Below, one piece after another: positions 15,635-24,540 of a stretch of DNA of 64,000 nt. Origin of the DNA: Acidobacteriaceae bacterium (GTDB lineage Bacteria; Acidobacteriota; Terriglobia; Terriglobales; Acidobacteriaceae); NCBI GenBank assembly GCA_025462735.1, contig JAOAPC010000024.1:1-64000 (forward strand), read 5' to 3'. Position numbers and translations under genes: made by a program. How positions within the stretch are numbered: position 1 is the first letter of the stretch; every line of letters starts with the position of its first letter. The notes under the pieces are model-generated. The model was not told where the DNA came from and ran no database searches. It saw nothing but the letters and a program-made list of their open reading frames with translations.

Positions 15635-18292
15635 TTACTGTATCAATCCGCCGTTGGGTTCTTCATCTGGCGGAATCACTACCGCTGCGGCCACGCGGTC
15701 GCCGGCTTCCATGTGGAGAAGGCGGACACCCTGCGCGCTGCGGCCGGATTCGCGGATGGTGCTCGAATCCATGCGGATGATTTTGCCGTACTGGCTGATC
15801 AGCATGACTTCGGAGCTTTCTGAGACCTGTGCGATCCCGCTGACTTTGCCGTTGCGCTCGGTGGTCTTGACGTTGATCACGCCAGAACCGCCGCGCCCCT
15901 GCAGTCGGTATTCGTCCGCAGGCGTGCGCTTGCCGTAGCCGTTTTCAGTGATCGACAAAATCAACGAGCCTTTAATCGGGATGGTCGCGTCGGTAGCAGT
16001 CGCTTCCGGCACTCCGGCTTCGGCTTTGGCTTTTTGAAGTTCGGCTTCGGCTTTCTTCGGATCTTTCGGCGTGATGGCCATGCCAACGATGTAATCTTTT
16101 TCGTCGAGCTTCATGCCGCGAACCCCGTAAGCTGGACGGCCCATGTCGCGCACGTCGGCTTCGTCGAAGCGGATGGCCTGGCCGTCGTGCGAGGCCAGGA
16201 AAATAATCTGGCTGCCGTCAGTCAGCGTAGTGCCGACCAGTTCATCGCCTTTGTCGATGCCGATGGCGATGATGCCGCGCGACATCACATTGCAGAAATC
16301 CTTCAGCGGAGTCTTCTTTACCGTCCCATTGCGCGTGGCGAAGAAAATGAAGCGGCCTTCTTCTTCGAGGTTGCGCACTGCGAGCATGTTGCGCACGGTT
16401 TCGCCAGGCTGCAATGAAACCAGATTGCCCACATGCTTGCCTTTGCCTGCTGCGCCCACGTCGGGGATTTCATATACCTTCAGCCAGTACACGCGGCCGG
16501 TGTTGGTGAAGATAAGAATGTAGGCGTGCGTCGAGGCAATGAACAAATGCTCGACAAAATCCTCGTCGCGCGTCTTCATACCGGTGCGACCCTGGCCTCC
16601 GCGGCGCTGCTGACGGTAGGTGGAGATGGGCGTGCGCTTTAGGTATCCGCTGTGGCTGACCGTGACCGCGACTTGTTCGTCGGCGATCAGGTCTTCCAGC
16701 ATGATCTCGGCAGCTTCGTCTTCGATTACGGTGCGACGTTCGTCGCCGTATAGCTTCTTGATCTCTTCCAGCTCGGTGACGATGACTTTGCGCAGCTTCT
16801 TCTCGGAGCCCAGAATCGATTCGAATTCGGCGATGTTTTCACGCGCCGTACCCAATTCTTTGTTGATTTCGTCGATCGACAGGCGCGTCAGGCGATGCAA
16901 TTGCAGTTCGAGGATTGCGTCGGCTTGAATTGCGGTGAACGGTTTCTCCGGACTGAGCTTCGGAGCGCGTCCGGTAACGTTGATTTCGATCTTTTTTCCA
17001 CCGAAGTACAACACCAAGTTTTCGCGAGCGTCGGCGCGATTGGAACTGCCACGGATGATCGCGATCACGTTGTCGAGATGATCGAGCGCGGTTAGGTAAC
17101 CCTCTAAAATGTGCTCGCGGTCTTTGGCTTTTTGCAGCAGGAACGCGGTGCGGCGCCTGACCACATCGACACGGTGATCGATGAAGTGCTGGATCGCCTG
17201 GATCAGCCCCATTTCCTTCGGCTGGTTGTGCACTACCGCCAGCAGGATCATGCTGAAGTTTTCCTGCATCTGCGTGTGCTTGAAAAGCTTGTTTAGCACG
17301 ATCTGCGGTTCGGCGCCGCGCTTCAGTTCGATTACCATCCGCATGCCATCGCGGTCGCTCTCGTCACGAATGTCGGAGATGTCTTCGATGGTCTTGTTAT
17401 TTACCAGCTCAGCCATGCGCTCGATCAGGTAGCGCTTGTTCACCTGATAGGGAATCTCGGTGACGATGATAGCTTCACGGTCTTTCGAAAAAGTTTCGAT
17501 CGCGGCCTTGGCGCGCATCATGAAGCGTCCGCGACCGTGTTTGTAGGCGTCGAGAATTCCAGACTTGCCGTGGATGATTCCGGCGGTCGGGAAATCGGGG
17601 CCTTTGACGATCTTCAGAATTTCCGGAAGCGTAGTGGCAGGATTGTTTACCAGCGTGATCGCGGCATCGACGATTTCGGTCAAATTGTGCGGCGGGATTT
17701 TTGTCGCCATGCCCACGGCAATTCCGTCGGAGCCGTTGATAAGTAAGTTGGGGATGCGGGAGGGCAGAACGTCAGGCTCGACTTCGCTGCCGTCATAGTT
17801 CTCGCGGAAATCGACGGTGTCTTTATCCAGATCTTCGAGCAGAGCGCTCGCAACCCGGGTGAGGCGAGCTTCGGTATAACGATCAGCCGCAGGCGGATCG
17901 CCATCGACGGAGCCAAAATTCCCTTGTCCATCGACGAGCGGATAGCGCATAGCAAACGGCTGCGCCATGCGGACCAATGCGTCATAAACCGCCAGGTTGC
18001 CGTGCGGATGGTACTTACCCATGGTCTCGCCGACGATGCGGGCGCACTTGCGGGTAGCTCGGTTGGGCTGCAGGCCCATCTGCTGCATGGTGTAAAGAAT
18101 GCGGCGATGCACCGGCTTGAGCCCGTCGCGAACGTCGGGCAGCGCACGTCCAATAATGACGGAGAGTGAATAGTCGAGGTACGACCGTTTCATCTCCTCT
18201 TCAATGTTGACCGGCTGAATGTTGGCCGCGCCTGGGCCACCGTCGCCCGGAGGAGGAGTTAGGGGTAATTGCGGGTTCTGATCATCTGCCAT
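15635..18292 (-). CDS. gyrA: DNA gyrase subunit A
   Basis: Breakage-reunion subunit of DNA gyrase, 885 aa. The N-terminal domain begins with NIEEEMKRSYLDYSLSVIIG and contains the catalytic Tyr in the DRYTEARL motif (about residue 139) and NLLINGSDGIAVGMATKI. The C-terminal beta-pinwheel carries the GyrA-box as QRRGGQG (about residue 560), which separates GyrA from ParC. Length is normal. The start is followed at residues 10-30 by a Pro/Gly-rich leader. A duplicated copy of the start region lies 106 bases upstream. It is not adjacent to gyrB, which is 10 kb away on the same strand. Confidence 0.97.
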   Translation of the reverse strand: MADDQNPQLPLTPPPGDGGPGAANIQPVNIEEEMKRSYLDYSLSVIIGRALPDVRDGLKPVHRRILYTMQQMGLQPNRATRKCARIVGETMGKYHPHGNLAVYDALVRMAQPFAMRYPLVDGQGNFGSVDGDPPAADRYTEARLTRVASALLEDLDKDTVDFRENYDGSEVEPDVLPSRIPNLLINGSDGIAVGMATKIPPHNLTEIVDAAITLVNNPATTLPEILKIVKGPDFPTAGIIHGKSGILDAYKHGRGRFMMRAKAAIETFSKDREAIIVTEIPYQVNKRYLIERMAELVNNKTIEDISDIRDESDRDGMRMVIELKRGAEPQIVLNKLFKHTQMQENFSMILLAVVHNQPKEMGLIQAIQHFIDHRVDVVRRRTAFLLQKAKDREHILEGYLTALDHLDNVIAIIRGSSNRADARENLVLYFGGKKIEINVTGRAPKLSPEKPFTAIQADAILELQLHRLTRLSIDEINKELGTARENIAEFESILGSEKKLRKVIVTELEEIKKLYGDERRTVIEDEAAEIMLEDLIADEQVAVTVSHSGYLKRTPISTYRQQRRGGQGRTGMKTRDEDFVEHLFIASTHAYILIFTNTGRVYWLKVYEIPDVGAAGKGKHVGNLVSLQPGETVRNMLAVRNLEEEGRFIFFATRNGTVKKTPLKDFCNVMSRGIIAIGIDKGDELVGTTLTDGSQIIFLASHDGQAIRFDEADVRDMGRPAYGVRGMKLDEKDYIVGMAITPKDPKKAEAELQKAKAEAGVPEATATDATIPIKGSLILSITENGYGKRTPADEYRLQGRGGSGVINVKTTERNGKVSGIAQVSESSEVMLISQYGKIIRMDSSTIRESGRSAQGVRLLHMEAGDRVAAAVVIPPDEEPNGGLIQ

Positions 18293-18400
18293 AGTTCAGT
18301 TCTCGTGGTTGGAGATCCCTCGCTTCGCTTCGGGACGGCAGCTGCGGGCTCAGACGCCCGCAAATCGCTGCCGGTTGGGGATTCTGATCGTCTGCCATAG
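18274..18400. repeat. Duplicated gyrA start segment flanking a palindrome
   Basis: The 21 bases 18274-18294 (end of gyrA start, ttctgatcatctgccatag) recur at 18380-18400 with two differences. Between the copies lie tccctcgcttcgcttcggga (18310 area) and an inverted repeat ggcag...gcgggctcagacgcccgc...ctgcc (about 18341-18373). Confidence 0.75.
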
Positions 18401-18782
18401 AAAGAAGCTCTTAGCTGCTAGCTGCTAGCTGCTAGCTTTTTGACGCTCAGCTGGATCGATTGTTTAGCCCTTGGCTGGCCCAGGAAATCAGTCTCATTCT
18501 AAATCCCTAAGTACATGAAAAATAAATACGTTATGGGCTTATCCAGCGTGCTTCCATTATACCATGGGAGTCTCGTGAACGGGCACCAGACTACGATACG
18601 GCGCATTGTCAAAGGGAGTTCTGCTTTGCAGCAATACGGGATGTTTGCTGAGCCGGGAGAAGTGTACCAATCAAGCCCCGCTTAAAAGTCGCCCGAGAGG
18701 CCCTACTTCCGGTAACCCTAAGCACTGCTTGTACTCACGTTCCGAATCGTACAAAATAGTGGCCTTCTCATTGGAGGCCATC
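18293..18782. other. Gap between divergent gyrA and VWFA-like genes
   Basis: Contains the duplicated gyrA start segment and hairpin (18293-18400), then a short tandem repeat of tagctgc (18411-18437). An apparently ordinary AT-richer stretch (18480-18560) follows that could hold both promoters. The open frame from 18606 to 18782 is read as leader, not protein. Confidence 0.55.
18411..18437. repeat. Tandem heptamer repeat
   Basis: tagctgc repeated three times followed by tagcttttt. Confidence 0.7.
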
Positions 18783-20552
18783 TTGCGGCGCTGTTCGTTC
18801 GTGTTTGCTATGGTTTTGAGTTTCCTGCTGAGTTTGCCTGCAATTGCTCAGAATCCCGCGCCAAAGGGTGAGTCGGACCCGAGCGCCACATCGGTACCCT
18901 CGGTTACGCTGCATGTCTCCACGCGAATGGTGACGGTGGAAGTAGTTGCCAGAGACCACGGCCGTCCGGCAATCGGCCTTACTGCGAACGACTTTCAGAT
19001 ATTCGATCAACCTGCTGGTTTTCGGAAGGAAAAACGAGAGCAAAAAATCGCAGCATTTCGCGCACTCGGGATCACGGACTTGGGGTCACGAGATAGCAAC
19101 AGCCTGCAAGTTCCCGCCGGAGTGTACACCAATCTCGTCACAGTGCAGAAAGACCCAGTGCCCCCCACTATGATCCTTGTTGACGGACTTAACACTGACA
19201 TTACTTCTCAAATGCAGGTCCATCAGCAGATGCTGCATATGCTTGGTTCGCTTCCCGAGGACGTTCCGGTTGCAGTGTTCCTGCTCGGCAGGCGCTTACG
19301 CATGCTGCAGAGCTTTACCACCGACCCCAAGCTGCTGAAGTCCGCGCTCGAGAAAGCGTCCACGGTTGAAGCGAACGGGCTAAGGCAGGCGGATCCGCGC
19401 GATGACCCCGGTTCGCTCTCTTCATTTCAGGAAGAGATGACAGGCGTGTCGTCTGACGCACTCCAACGGTTTGAACAGGAAGCCTATGCGTTCACCATGG
19501 ATATCCGCGTCCGCGAAACGATCGAAGCGTTGCGTTCTATTGCCCTCCACGTTGCGGGATATCCCGGACGGAAGAACCTGCTCTGGATTTCCTCTTCGTT
19601 TCCCATCGCAATCAATCCGGACATTAATAGCTTCGATCCTTTTCGCGGGTACGCTTCCGAGGTGCAGGAATTAGCCAGCATATTGGGTGACGCAAAAATT
19701 GCGGTTTATCCCATCGATCCTGGTGGCGCCCAGCCGCCTTCTGCAATGCAGGCAAGTCGCCGGTCTCGTGGCAGATTTGGCGGGCGTTCAGCGGATGCAC
19801 TTAGCCGCGAATCGCAGATGCAGATGAATTCGCGTGCGACTATGGAAATCCTTGCCGGAGATACAGGTGGTGAAATCTGCACCGATAACAATGATTTGGG
19901 ATATTGCGTGAGAAAGGCTGTAAAAGACAGCAGCGCCTTCTACGAAATCGCCTACTATCCCGACAGCTCTGAATGGCACGGCGAGTTCCACAAGATTATT
20001 GTGAAGACGACACACCCCGGGCTCCATCTAGCCTATCGTCAAGGCTACTTCGCAAGGCCCCGGGGCGGCGACGCATCCGATCCTAAGGCCGCAACCGCCC
20101 AAATTCAGCAGGCGGCATGCGAAGATTTCCTGACCGCGACTTCCGTCAGCATGGCGGTAAGAGTCCTAACTCCAGATTCACCACAAACCCTAAAATATTG
20201 GGTGATGATCGATCCAGAAATGATCAGCTTTCCTTCGGCGACCGAAAACGGACGCCAACTGGATCTGATGATTGCGGCATGCACTTTCGACAAATCCGGC
20301 AAGCCTGTTCAACTTCTGGAGGACCCGATCCGGCGGAAGCTGACTGACCACGAATACAAGACGCTTCTGGCCCAGCATTTCGTGCCCCATACATTCCAAA
20401 TGGCCACTCGACCTGGCACAGCCATGGTGCGAGTGCTAGTGAAAGATATTCCCAGCGGACGAATAGGCTCGGTCAACGTTCCTTACCAGCAGGCGCCGGC
20501 CCCAGCCGCCTCGGCTGGCGACGCTATACCACAAGCTCCAACCTCGCATTGA
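18783..20552 (+). CDS. VWFA-related secreted protein (acidobacterial type)
   Basis: Exported protein with a von Willebrand A-like domain, of a family abundant in Acidobacteriota. The TTG at 18783 is preferred: GGAGG lies at 18773-18777, and it gives a signal peptide (MRRCSFVFAMVLSFLLSL, cleavage near AIAQ). The open frame continues upstream to 18606, but those residues are not leader-like. After the signal come SVTLHVSTRMVTVEVVARDH and the FQIFDQ motif typical of the family. A MIDAS-like DGLNTD stretch follows (MILVDGLNTDI), then GYPGRKNLLWISSSFPI. About 589 aa. Function is not known for the family; surface adhesion or protein interaction is a guess. Confidence 0.85.
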   Translation: MRRCSFVFAMVLSFLLSLPAIAQNPAPKGESDPSATSVPSVTLHVSTRMVTVEVVARDHGRPAIGLTANDFQIFDQPAGFRKEKREQKIAAFRALGITDLGSRDSNSLQVPAGVYTNLVTVQKDPVPPTMILVDGLNTDITSQMQVHQQMLHMLGSLPEDVPVAVFLLGRRLRMLQSFTTDPKLLKSALEKASTVEANGLRQADPRDDPGSLSSFQEEMTGVSSDALQRFEQEAYAFTMDIRVRETIEALRSIALHVAGYPGRKNLLWISSSFPIAINPDINSFDPFRGYASEVQELASILGDAKIAVYPIDPGGAQPPSAMQASRRSRGRFGGRSADALSRESQMQMNSRATMEILAGDTGGEICTDNNDLGYCVRKAVKDSSAFYEIAYYPDSSEWHGEFHKIIVKTTHPGLHLAYRQGYFARPRGGDASDPKAATAQIQQAACEDFLTATSVSMAVRVLTPDSPQTLKYWVMIDPEMISFPSATENGRQLDLMIAACTFDKSGKPVQLLEDPIRRKLTDHEYKTLLAQHFVPHTFQMATRPGTAMVRVLVKDIPSGRIGSVNVPYQQAPAPAASAGDAIPQAPTSH

Positions 20553-20570
20553 ATTTGCTACGGTGCGGAA

Positions 20571-21239
20571 CTACGGACGAATCATCACTTCATCAGGGCC
20601 GGATGGTAGCTCGAAAGCGACACCGCGTTCGTGGTTTTTTCTGAGGGTGGCCGGAATATCGAGATCGGCAATTTGGATAGTTCGCGTCCAGGCGCCGGTG
20701 CTCCAGTAATCTGCCTTGGTGTAGATCGATTCGCCGATGATGGAATAACTGCTGAGTTCTTCAGTATGCCCGTCGCGATAGACGAGGATTGCGGGGGGCA
20801 GCGGTTTAGATGGAGCCCGTGGTACAGTGTCGGCGGCCAGGGCACGCGCCGAAGATTCGCCAAAGTTCCTAACTCGCACCCACTGGCTGCCATGCAGTTC
20901 GAGCAGTACGGGATCGGGCAAGGGTTCAGTCTTAACTTGCGCAGCTGGTGCAGGCGGTTCCGGCGGCGGTTGGGGTGGGGGATATTCCACCTCATACGGT
21001 TCGTAGTAATCCGAATACGAAAATGGCAGACCGTAATAGCCATACGCGGGGTAGAAAGGGCGACGCCCATGGCTTCTGGTGATCATCGGGCGTCCTCTGC
21101 TGAAGTGGCCGAAAGCGGAAGCTCCTGGCGCAAGCCGACCCGACATCCCCGTTTGACTTTGGGCCAAGGCACTCGTAGCGAGGAGTGCAACAACAACGGC
21201 GTATCGAGAAATTTTGTGCACTGAGGCTGAGGCCCTCAT
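20571..21239 (-). CDS. Secreted protein with C-terminal DGH-motif domain
   Basis: A 222-aa exported protein. It has a signal peptide (1-26, ends TSALAQ), a Gly/Tyr/Pro-rich middle (PYPPPQPPPEPPAPAA-like stretch), then a compact domain. The domain reads ILVYRDGHTEELSSYSIIGE, then SIYTKADYW, and finishes IQIADLDIPATLRKNHERGV. The same domain ends the neighbouring gene at 21291 and, more diverged, the one at 35706. The two neighbours are 51 bases apart and codirectional, probably a tandem duplication and operon. No named family is recognised; a cell-envelope location is inferred. Confidence 0.7.
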   Translation of the reverse strand: MRASASVHKISRYAVVVALLATSALAQSQTGMSGRLAPGASAFGHFSRGRPMITRSHGRRPFYPAYGYYGLPFSYSDYYEPYEVEYPPPQPPPEPPAPAAQVKTEPLPDPVLLELHGSQWVRVRNFGESSARALAADTVPRAPSKPLPPAILVYRDGHTEELSSYSIIGESIYTKADYWSTGAWTRTIQIADLDIPATLRKNHERGVAFELPSGPDEVMIRP

Positions 21240-21290
21240 AGCGGTGACGCCCGCGCTAAGCGCCGGTCTTTCACATTCACACTCGCAAAT

Positions 21291-22070
21291 TCAGTTCAAC
21301 GCCGTCGCCGTGGGCAGTTGGAACTCAACTCCGCGCTGGTCATTTTCTTTCACTGTAGCCGTGAGATTAAGGTCCGCAAGCTGGACTTTCTTGCTGCGTC
21401 CGTCACTCAGGTCGTAGAGCGTATTACCTACGATGGCATAGTTCGATATCTCCTGCTGATGGCCGTCCTTGAAGACCAGCACCGTGCTGGGCTCAGGCAC
21501 GACCGGCTCGGTGTTCGGCTTGGGACTTTGTTCGTTTTGCGTGTTCTGCTGCGAACTCTGGTCTCTTGGTGGATTAAGTCCGGCACGATAATCTTCGTCG
21601 AGAATTTGGTGATCATCGTAAGCACGCGGCGACGGGCGGTCGTAAGCCGTCGGGTCGTCCTGGGTGTAATCGTCCGGGTTCAGATCATAGGGATAGGGGT
21701 ACATGCCATAACCGTAGTATCCGCCATAGTACGGACTGTAGAAGCCGTCGAAATGCTGGTGATGCCTGCCCTCGAACGGCCGTTCGTGAAAACCATTCCG
21801 TGCGCCGAAGCCGTGAGAAGACCCGCCGTCACGAAAACCGCGGAACGTGGGCTGGGATCCAAAGCCCAATGAGGTCACGCTGGCCGGAACGCCGTGAGGG
21901 CCAGGGTGTCCACCGAATCCGATAGAGGTCACGCTGGCGGGAACGCCGCGTGGAGCGATTTCGCCGCCGTGAAATCCATGCATCTGGGCTGCAGCCGAGG
22001 CGGCTAGTAAAGTCATGATTCCCAGGCCAAGAAAAAGAACTGCGAATGGGTTGTTAAGTGGAGTACGCAT
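21291..22070 (-). CDS. Secreted His/Gly/Tyr-rich protein with C-terminal DGH-motif domain
   Basis: A 259-aa exported protein, paralogue of the downstream gene at 20571. It has a signal peptide (1-28, ends ASAAAQ) and two tandem copies of a HGVPASVTS-type repeat near residues 40-70. A low-complexity Gly/Tyr/Phe/His segment follows, then a polar linker and the C-terminal domain. That domain reads VLVFKDGHQQEISNYAIVGN, then LYDLSDGRSKKVQLADLNL, ending RGVEFQLP. GGAGG precedes the ATG. Function unknown. Confidence 0.7.
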   Translation of the reverse strand: MRTPLNNPFAVLFLGLGIMTLLAASAAAQMHGFHGGEIAPRGVPASVTSIGFGGHPGPHGVPASVTSLGFGSQPTFRGFRDGGSSHGFGARNGFHERPFEGRHHQHFDGFYSPYYGGYYGYGMYPYPYDLNPDDYTQDDPTAYDRPSPRAYDDHQILDEDYRAGLNPPRDQSSQQNTQNEQSPKPNTEPVVPEPSTVLVFKDGHQQEISNYAIVGNTLYDLSDGRSKKVQLADLNLTATVKENDQRGVEFQLPTATALN

Positions 22071-22153
22071 ATCCGCCTCCTACACATTAGAACGATTCAC
22101 TCGCCCGAAGGATGCGACAAGTTACTTAACTTTACGATGACCCTGGTGCAGAT

Positions 22154-23437
22154 TCAACGTCCTATTCGAGACAGGGCGGCGACGTCCCAAAAGCAGTTTG
22201 CGCATACAAGTCCCACAACGATCGCTGTAACGATCTCCGAGGCTTCGGTTTCGAGGAGGTCGGCCGCAATACCAGCGATAAAGACAAACAGAAACACGAC
22301 CGCGGTCAGAACGAAAACTGAGCCGCTAGCATGAGGCGATAGCAGCCGAAGAAGAAGAAACAACCCCGCCATGAGGAGGGGAGCGGTGTTGCCGAAATAA
22401 CGCGCACGCCGCCACCCAACGTATACGCCCAACGCAGCCGGAGCAAGCAGAAGCAACACGGGCCCACTTTCGGCTACTTCCCTTAACAGCAGGAGGTAAG
22501 CGCCTGGCATTTTGATTAAAGGCCAGCTTGCATCGAGGAGTCGCGCGTGTCTCAGGCCTCGGATAAAAAGTCCGGGATGGAAAAAGTATGAAGCAAACAA
22601 CAACAGCAGCGCAATGAAGCAAGCAGAAGCGAGAATGACGGCCACGGCGGCCTTTCGATCAGGGGCAAGATAAAGCATGAACGCCAATAGCGCTGGAATT
22701 ATTACCGCAAGTCCGAACTGCGATCCTGTCGCGAGCGTGAGCGATACGCCCAGAAGCACGATTCGCCGCCAGTTCCACAGCACGACTTCGCGCGGGGCGT
22801 AGAGAGTATGGGAGACGGCGATCGCGGTGAACACGGCTCCGAAAGTGCCCCAGGCTCCGGCAACATCTGGCGGCGCGGCCCACAATGCGCTGCTGCGAAT
22901 CACTGCCGGCGAGAAGCAGTAAAGCCCGAGTGCAATGTATCCCCCGGCATTCCCGTATAGCCGGCGAGAGACATACCACAGAGACGCCCCGAGCAGTGTC
23001 CCAAACAGAATGTACGGTGCGCGGGTCAGCCATAGCCAAAGGCGTGAATCCGGTGAGACATGGAAAACATAGACCGGAGCCGGAGCGATGAGATACCAAA
23101 GCGGTGAATGATGAGGATCGTAGCGGTCACCATCCGCAGACGGCAGTTCGATTGGGGCGGTCCTGACCGAAGGGGTGCCTGCAATGCCGTGCCCATGCCA
23201 TTGCGCGAGACCTTCCTCGATACGCGCAAACTCGCCTTCATTACTCAACATCGCGCCTGGGTACTCATGCGCGACCAGCCACGCGCACTCGCCCACGAAG
23301 ACAAGCAGCAGCAATCCTGCGAGAAGTTGTGGACGGCCGAAGCGCTGCGTTGAAAAGATCGTGCCCATTGGGGAGACGGATTGTTTTACCATGTCTCGGC
23401 ACGGTCGAGGAAACCCATACATGGATGAACCATCCAC
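22154..23437 (-). CDS. Polytopic membrane protein, glycosyltransferase-39-like
   Basis: About 427 aa with roughly ten hydrophobic helices. After the first helix there is a loop with SNEGEFARIEEGLAQWHGHG and later YDPHHSPLWYLIAPAPVYV. This resembles the first periplasmic loop of GT-C/PMT-like mannosyltransferases and ArnT relatives, where acidic residues bind the metal and lipid-linked donor. A role in adding sugars to envelope components is inferred. The start is uncertain: a GTG at 23437 would overlap the divergent protease gene, while ATG codons at 23389 and 23368 would shorten it. No partner genes are nearby. Confidence 0.6.
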   Translation of the reverse strand: MDGSSMYGFPRPCRDMVKQSVSPMGTIFSTQRFGRPQLLAGLLLLVFVGECAWLVAHEYPGAMLSNEGEFARIEEGLAQWHGHGIAGTPSVRTAPIELPSADGDRYDPHHSPLWYLIAPAPVYVFHVSPDSRLWLWLTRAPYILFGTLLGASLWYVSRRLYGNAGGYIALGLYCFSPAVIRSSALWAAPPDVAGAWGTFGAVFTAIAVSHTLYAPREVVLWNWRRIVLLGVSLTLATGSQFGLAVIIPALLAFMLYLAPDRKAAVAVILASACFIALLLLFASYFFHPGLFIRGLRHARLLDASWPLIKMPGAYLLLLREVAESGPVLLLLAPAALGVYVGWRRARYFGNTAPLLMAGLFLLLRLLSPHASGSVFVLTAVVFLFVFIAGIAADLLETEASEIVTAIVVGLVCANCFWDVAALSRIGR

Positions 23438-24404
23438 AAATCCTGCAAACTATTCAATGGATGCAAGCCCCTCACCTGCTCCGCTGGTCCCGGAACAGAA
23501 GCCGGCATCCATGCATTCGATCTTCATCGGGCCAAATGGTCTGCGGGCGGGCTGGCGTTTTACAATCTACATAGCCGCGTTTTTCGCGTTGCTGGCGGCA
23601 ATCTCGTTTGCAATAAGGCCGTTACTACCTCTGCATCCGCACGAGAGGCCTCCGGTCTGGGTTTTCGTGGTAGGGGAGGTGGAATCGCTTGTTGCGGCCG
23701 TGCTTCCCGCACTAGCAATGGCACGATATGAACGCCGTCCGTTCGGCGCCTACGGCCTGCCTCGACAAGGCGCCTTCGCCAAACAATTCTGGGTGGGGGT
23801 GGTTTGGGGAATTTGCGCGATCAGCCTGTTGTTACTTGTGATGCGCGGCATCGGCGTCTTTTATTTCGGAGGCTTGGCGCTGCATGGTGCACGCATTCTA
23901 GAGTTTGCGGCTTTCTGGTGGGTTTCGTTTTTGGTCGTTGGCTTATTTGAGGAATTCTTCTCGCGCGGATATACCCAGTTCACACTGGCGCAAGGCATGG
24001 GTTTTTGGCCGGCGGCGGTGCTACTGTCATCCGCATTTGGCGCCATTCACCTGGAAAACCAGGGGGAGGCTTGGGTTGGCGCACTGGCTGCGGCTTTCAT
24101 TGGACTGTTTTTCTGCCTGACCCTGCGGCGTACTGGAACACTGTGGTTTGCCGTGGGTATGCACGCAGCATGGGATTGGGGAGAGAGCTTCCTGTACTCC
24201 ACGCCTGATAGCGGCACCCTCACGCCCGGCCACCTTCTGCACTCCTCCTTCAACGGACCACGGTGGCTCACCGGAGGCTCAGTCGGGCCGGAAGGCAGCG
24301 TGTTAGTGTTCGTGGTGATCGCGGCAATGTGGCTGGTGTTTGACCGAATGTATCCGGAAGTGAAGTACGGAAGAGCCGAGAGGACGCAATCAGCTTCGTC
24401 CTAG
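23391..24404 (+). CDS. CPBP family intramembrane metalloprotease
   Basis: Membrane protease-like protein of the CPBP (CAAX/Abi) family, about 337 aa from the ATG at 23391. The ATG at 23421, which has GAGGAA 8 bases upstream, is an equally good start. It has seven or eight hydrophobic helices. The family motifs are visible: EEFFSRGY (paired Glu and Arg, motif 1), SAFGAIHLEN (motif 2 His) and HAAWDWGES (motif 3 His). These residues form the active site in the family. The substrate is unknown. It is divergent from the membrane protein at 22154 with overlapping 5' ends. The C terminus is followed by an inverted repeat. Confidence 0.88.
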   Translation: MSRHGRGNPYMDEPSTNPANYSMDASPSPAPLVPEQKPASMHSIFIGPNGLRAGWRFTIYIAAFFALLAAISFAIRPLLPLHPHERPPVWVFVVGEVESLVAAVLPALAMARYERRPFGAYGLPRQGAFAKQFWVGVVWGICAISLLLLVMRGIGVFYFGGLALHGARILEFAAFWWVSFLVVGLFEEFFSRGYTQFTLAQGMGFWPAAVLLSSAFGAIHLENQGEAWVGALAAAFIGLFFCLTLRRTGTLWFAVGMHAAWDWGESFLYSTPDSGTLTPGHLLHSSFNGPRWLTGGSVGPEGSVLVFVVIAAMWLVFDRMYPEVKYGRAERTQSASS

Positions 24405-24420
24405 TGACCGCCAAGAGCTT

Positions 24421-24510
24421 TAACCACAGAGGGCACAGAGGTACACGGAGGAAGTTAATAGCTGTTTCTGTGTGAACCTCTGTGCACCTCTGTGTTCCCG
24501 GTGGTTAATC
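24421..24510. repeat. Inverted repeat of the accacagaggcacagagg type
   Basis: taaccacagagggcacagag at the left pairs with ctctgtgttcccggtggtta at the right. Internal repeats of cagag/ctctg extend the stem. A related element lies at 31020-31104. Placed between two convergent genes, it could also terminate transcription from both sides. Confidence 0.75.
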
Positions 24511-24540
24511 TATTGACTCGATAAACACACAGGACGTCTC

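Noticed and set aside
18606-18782. An N-terminal extension of the VWFA-like protein
   Set aside because: The TTG at 18783 has GGAGG upstream and gives a signal peptide; the preceding residues look random.
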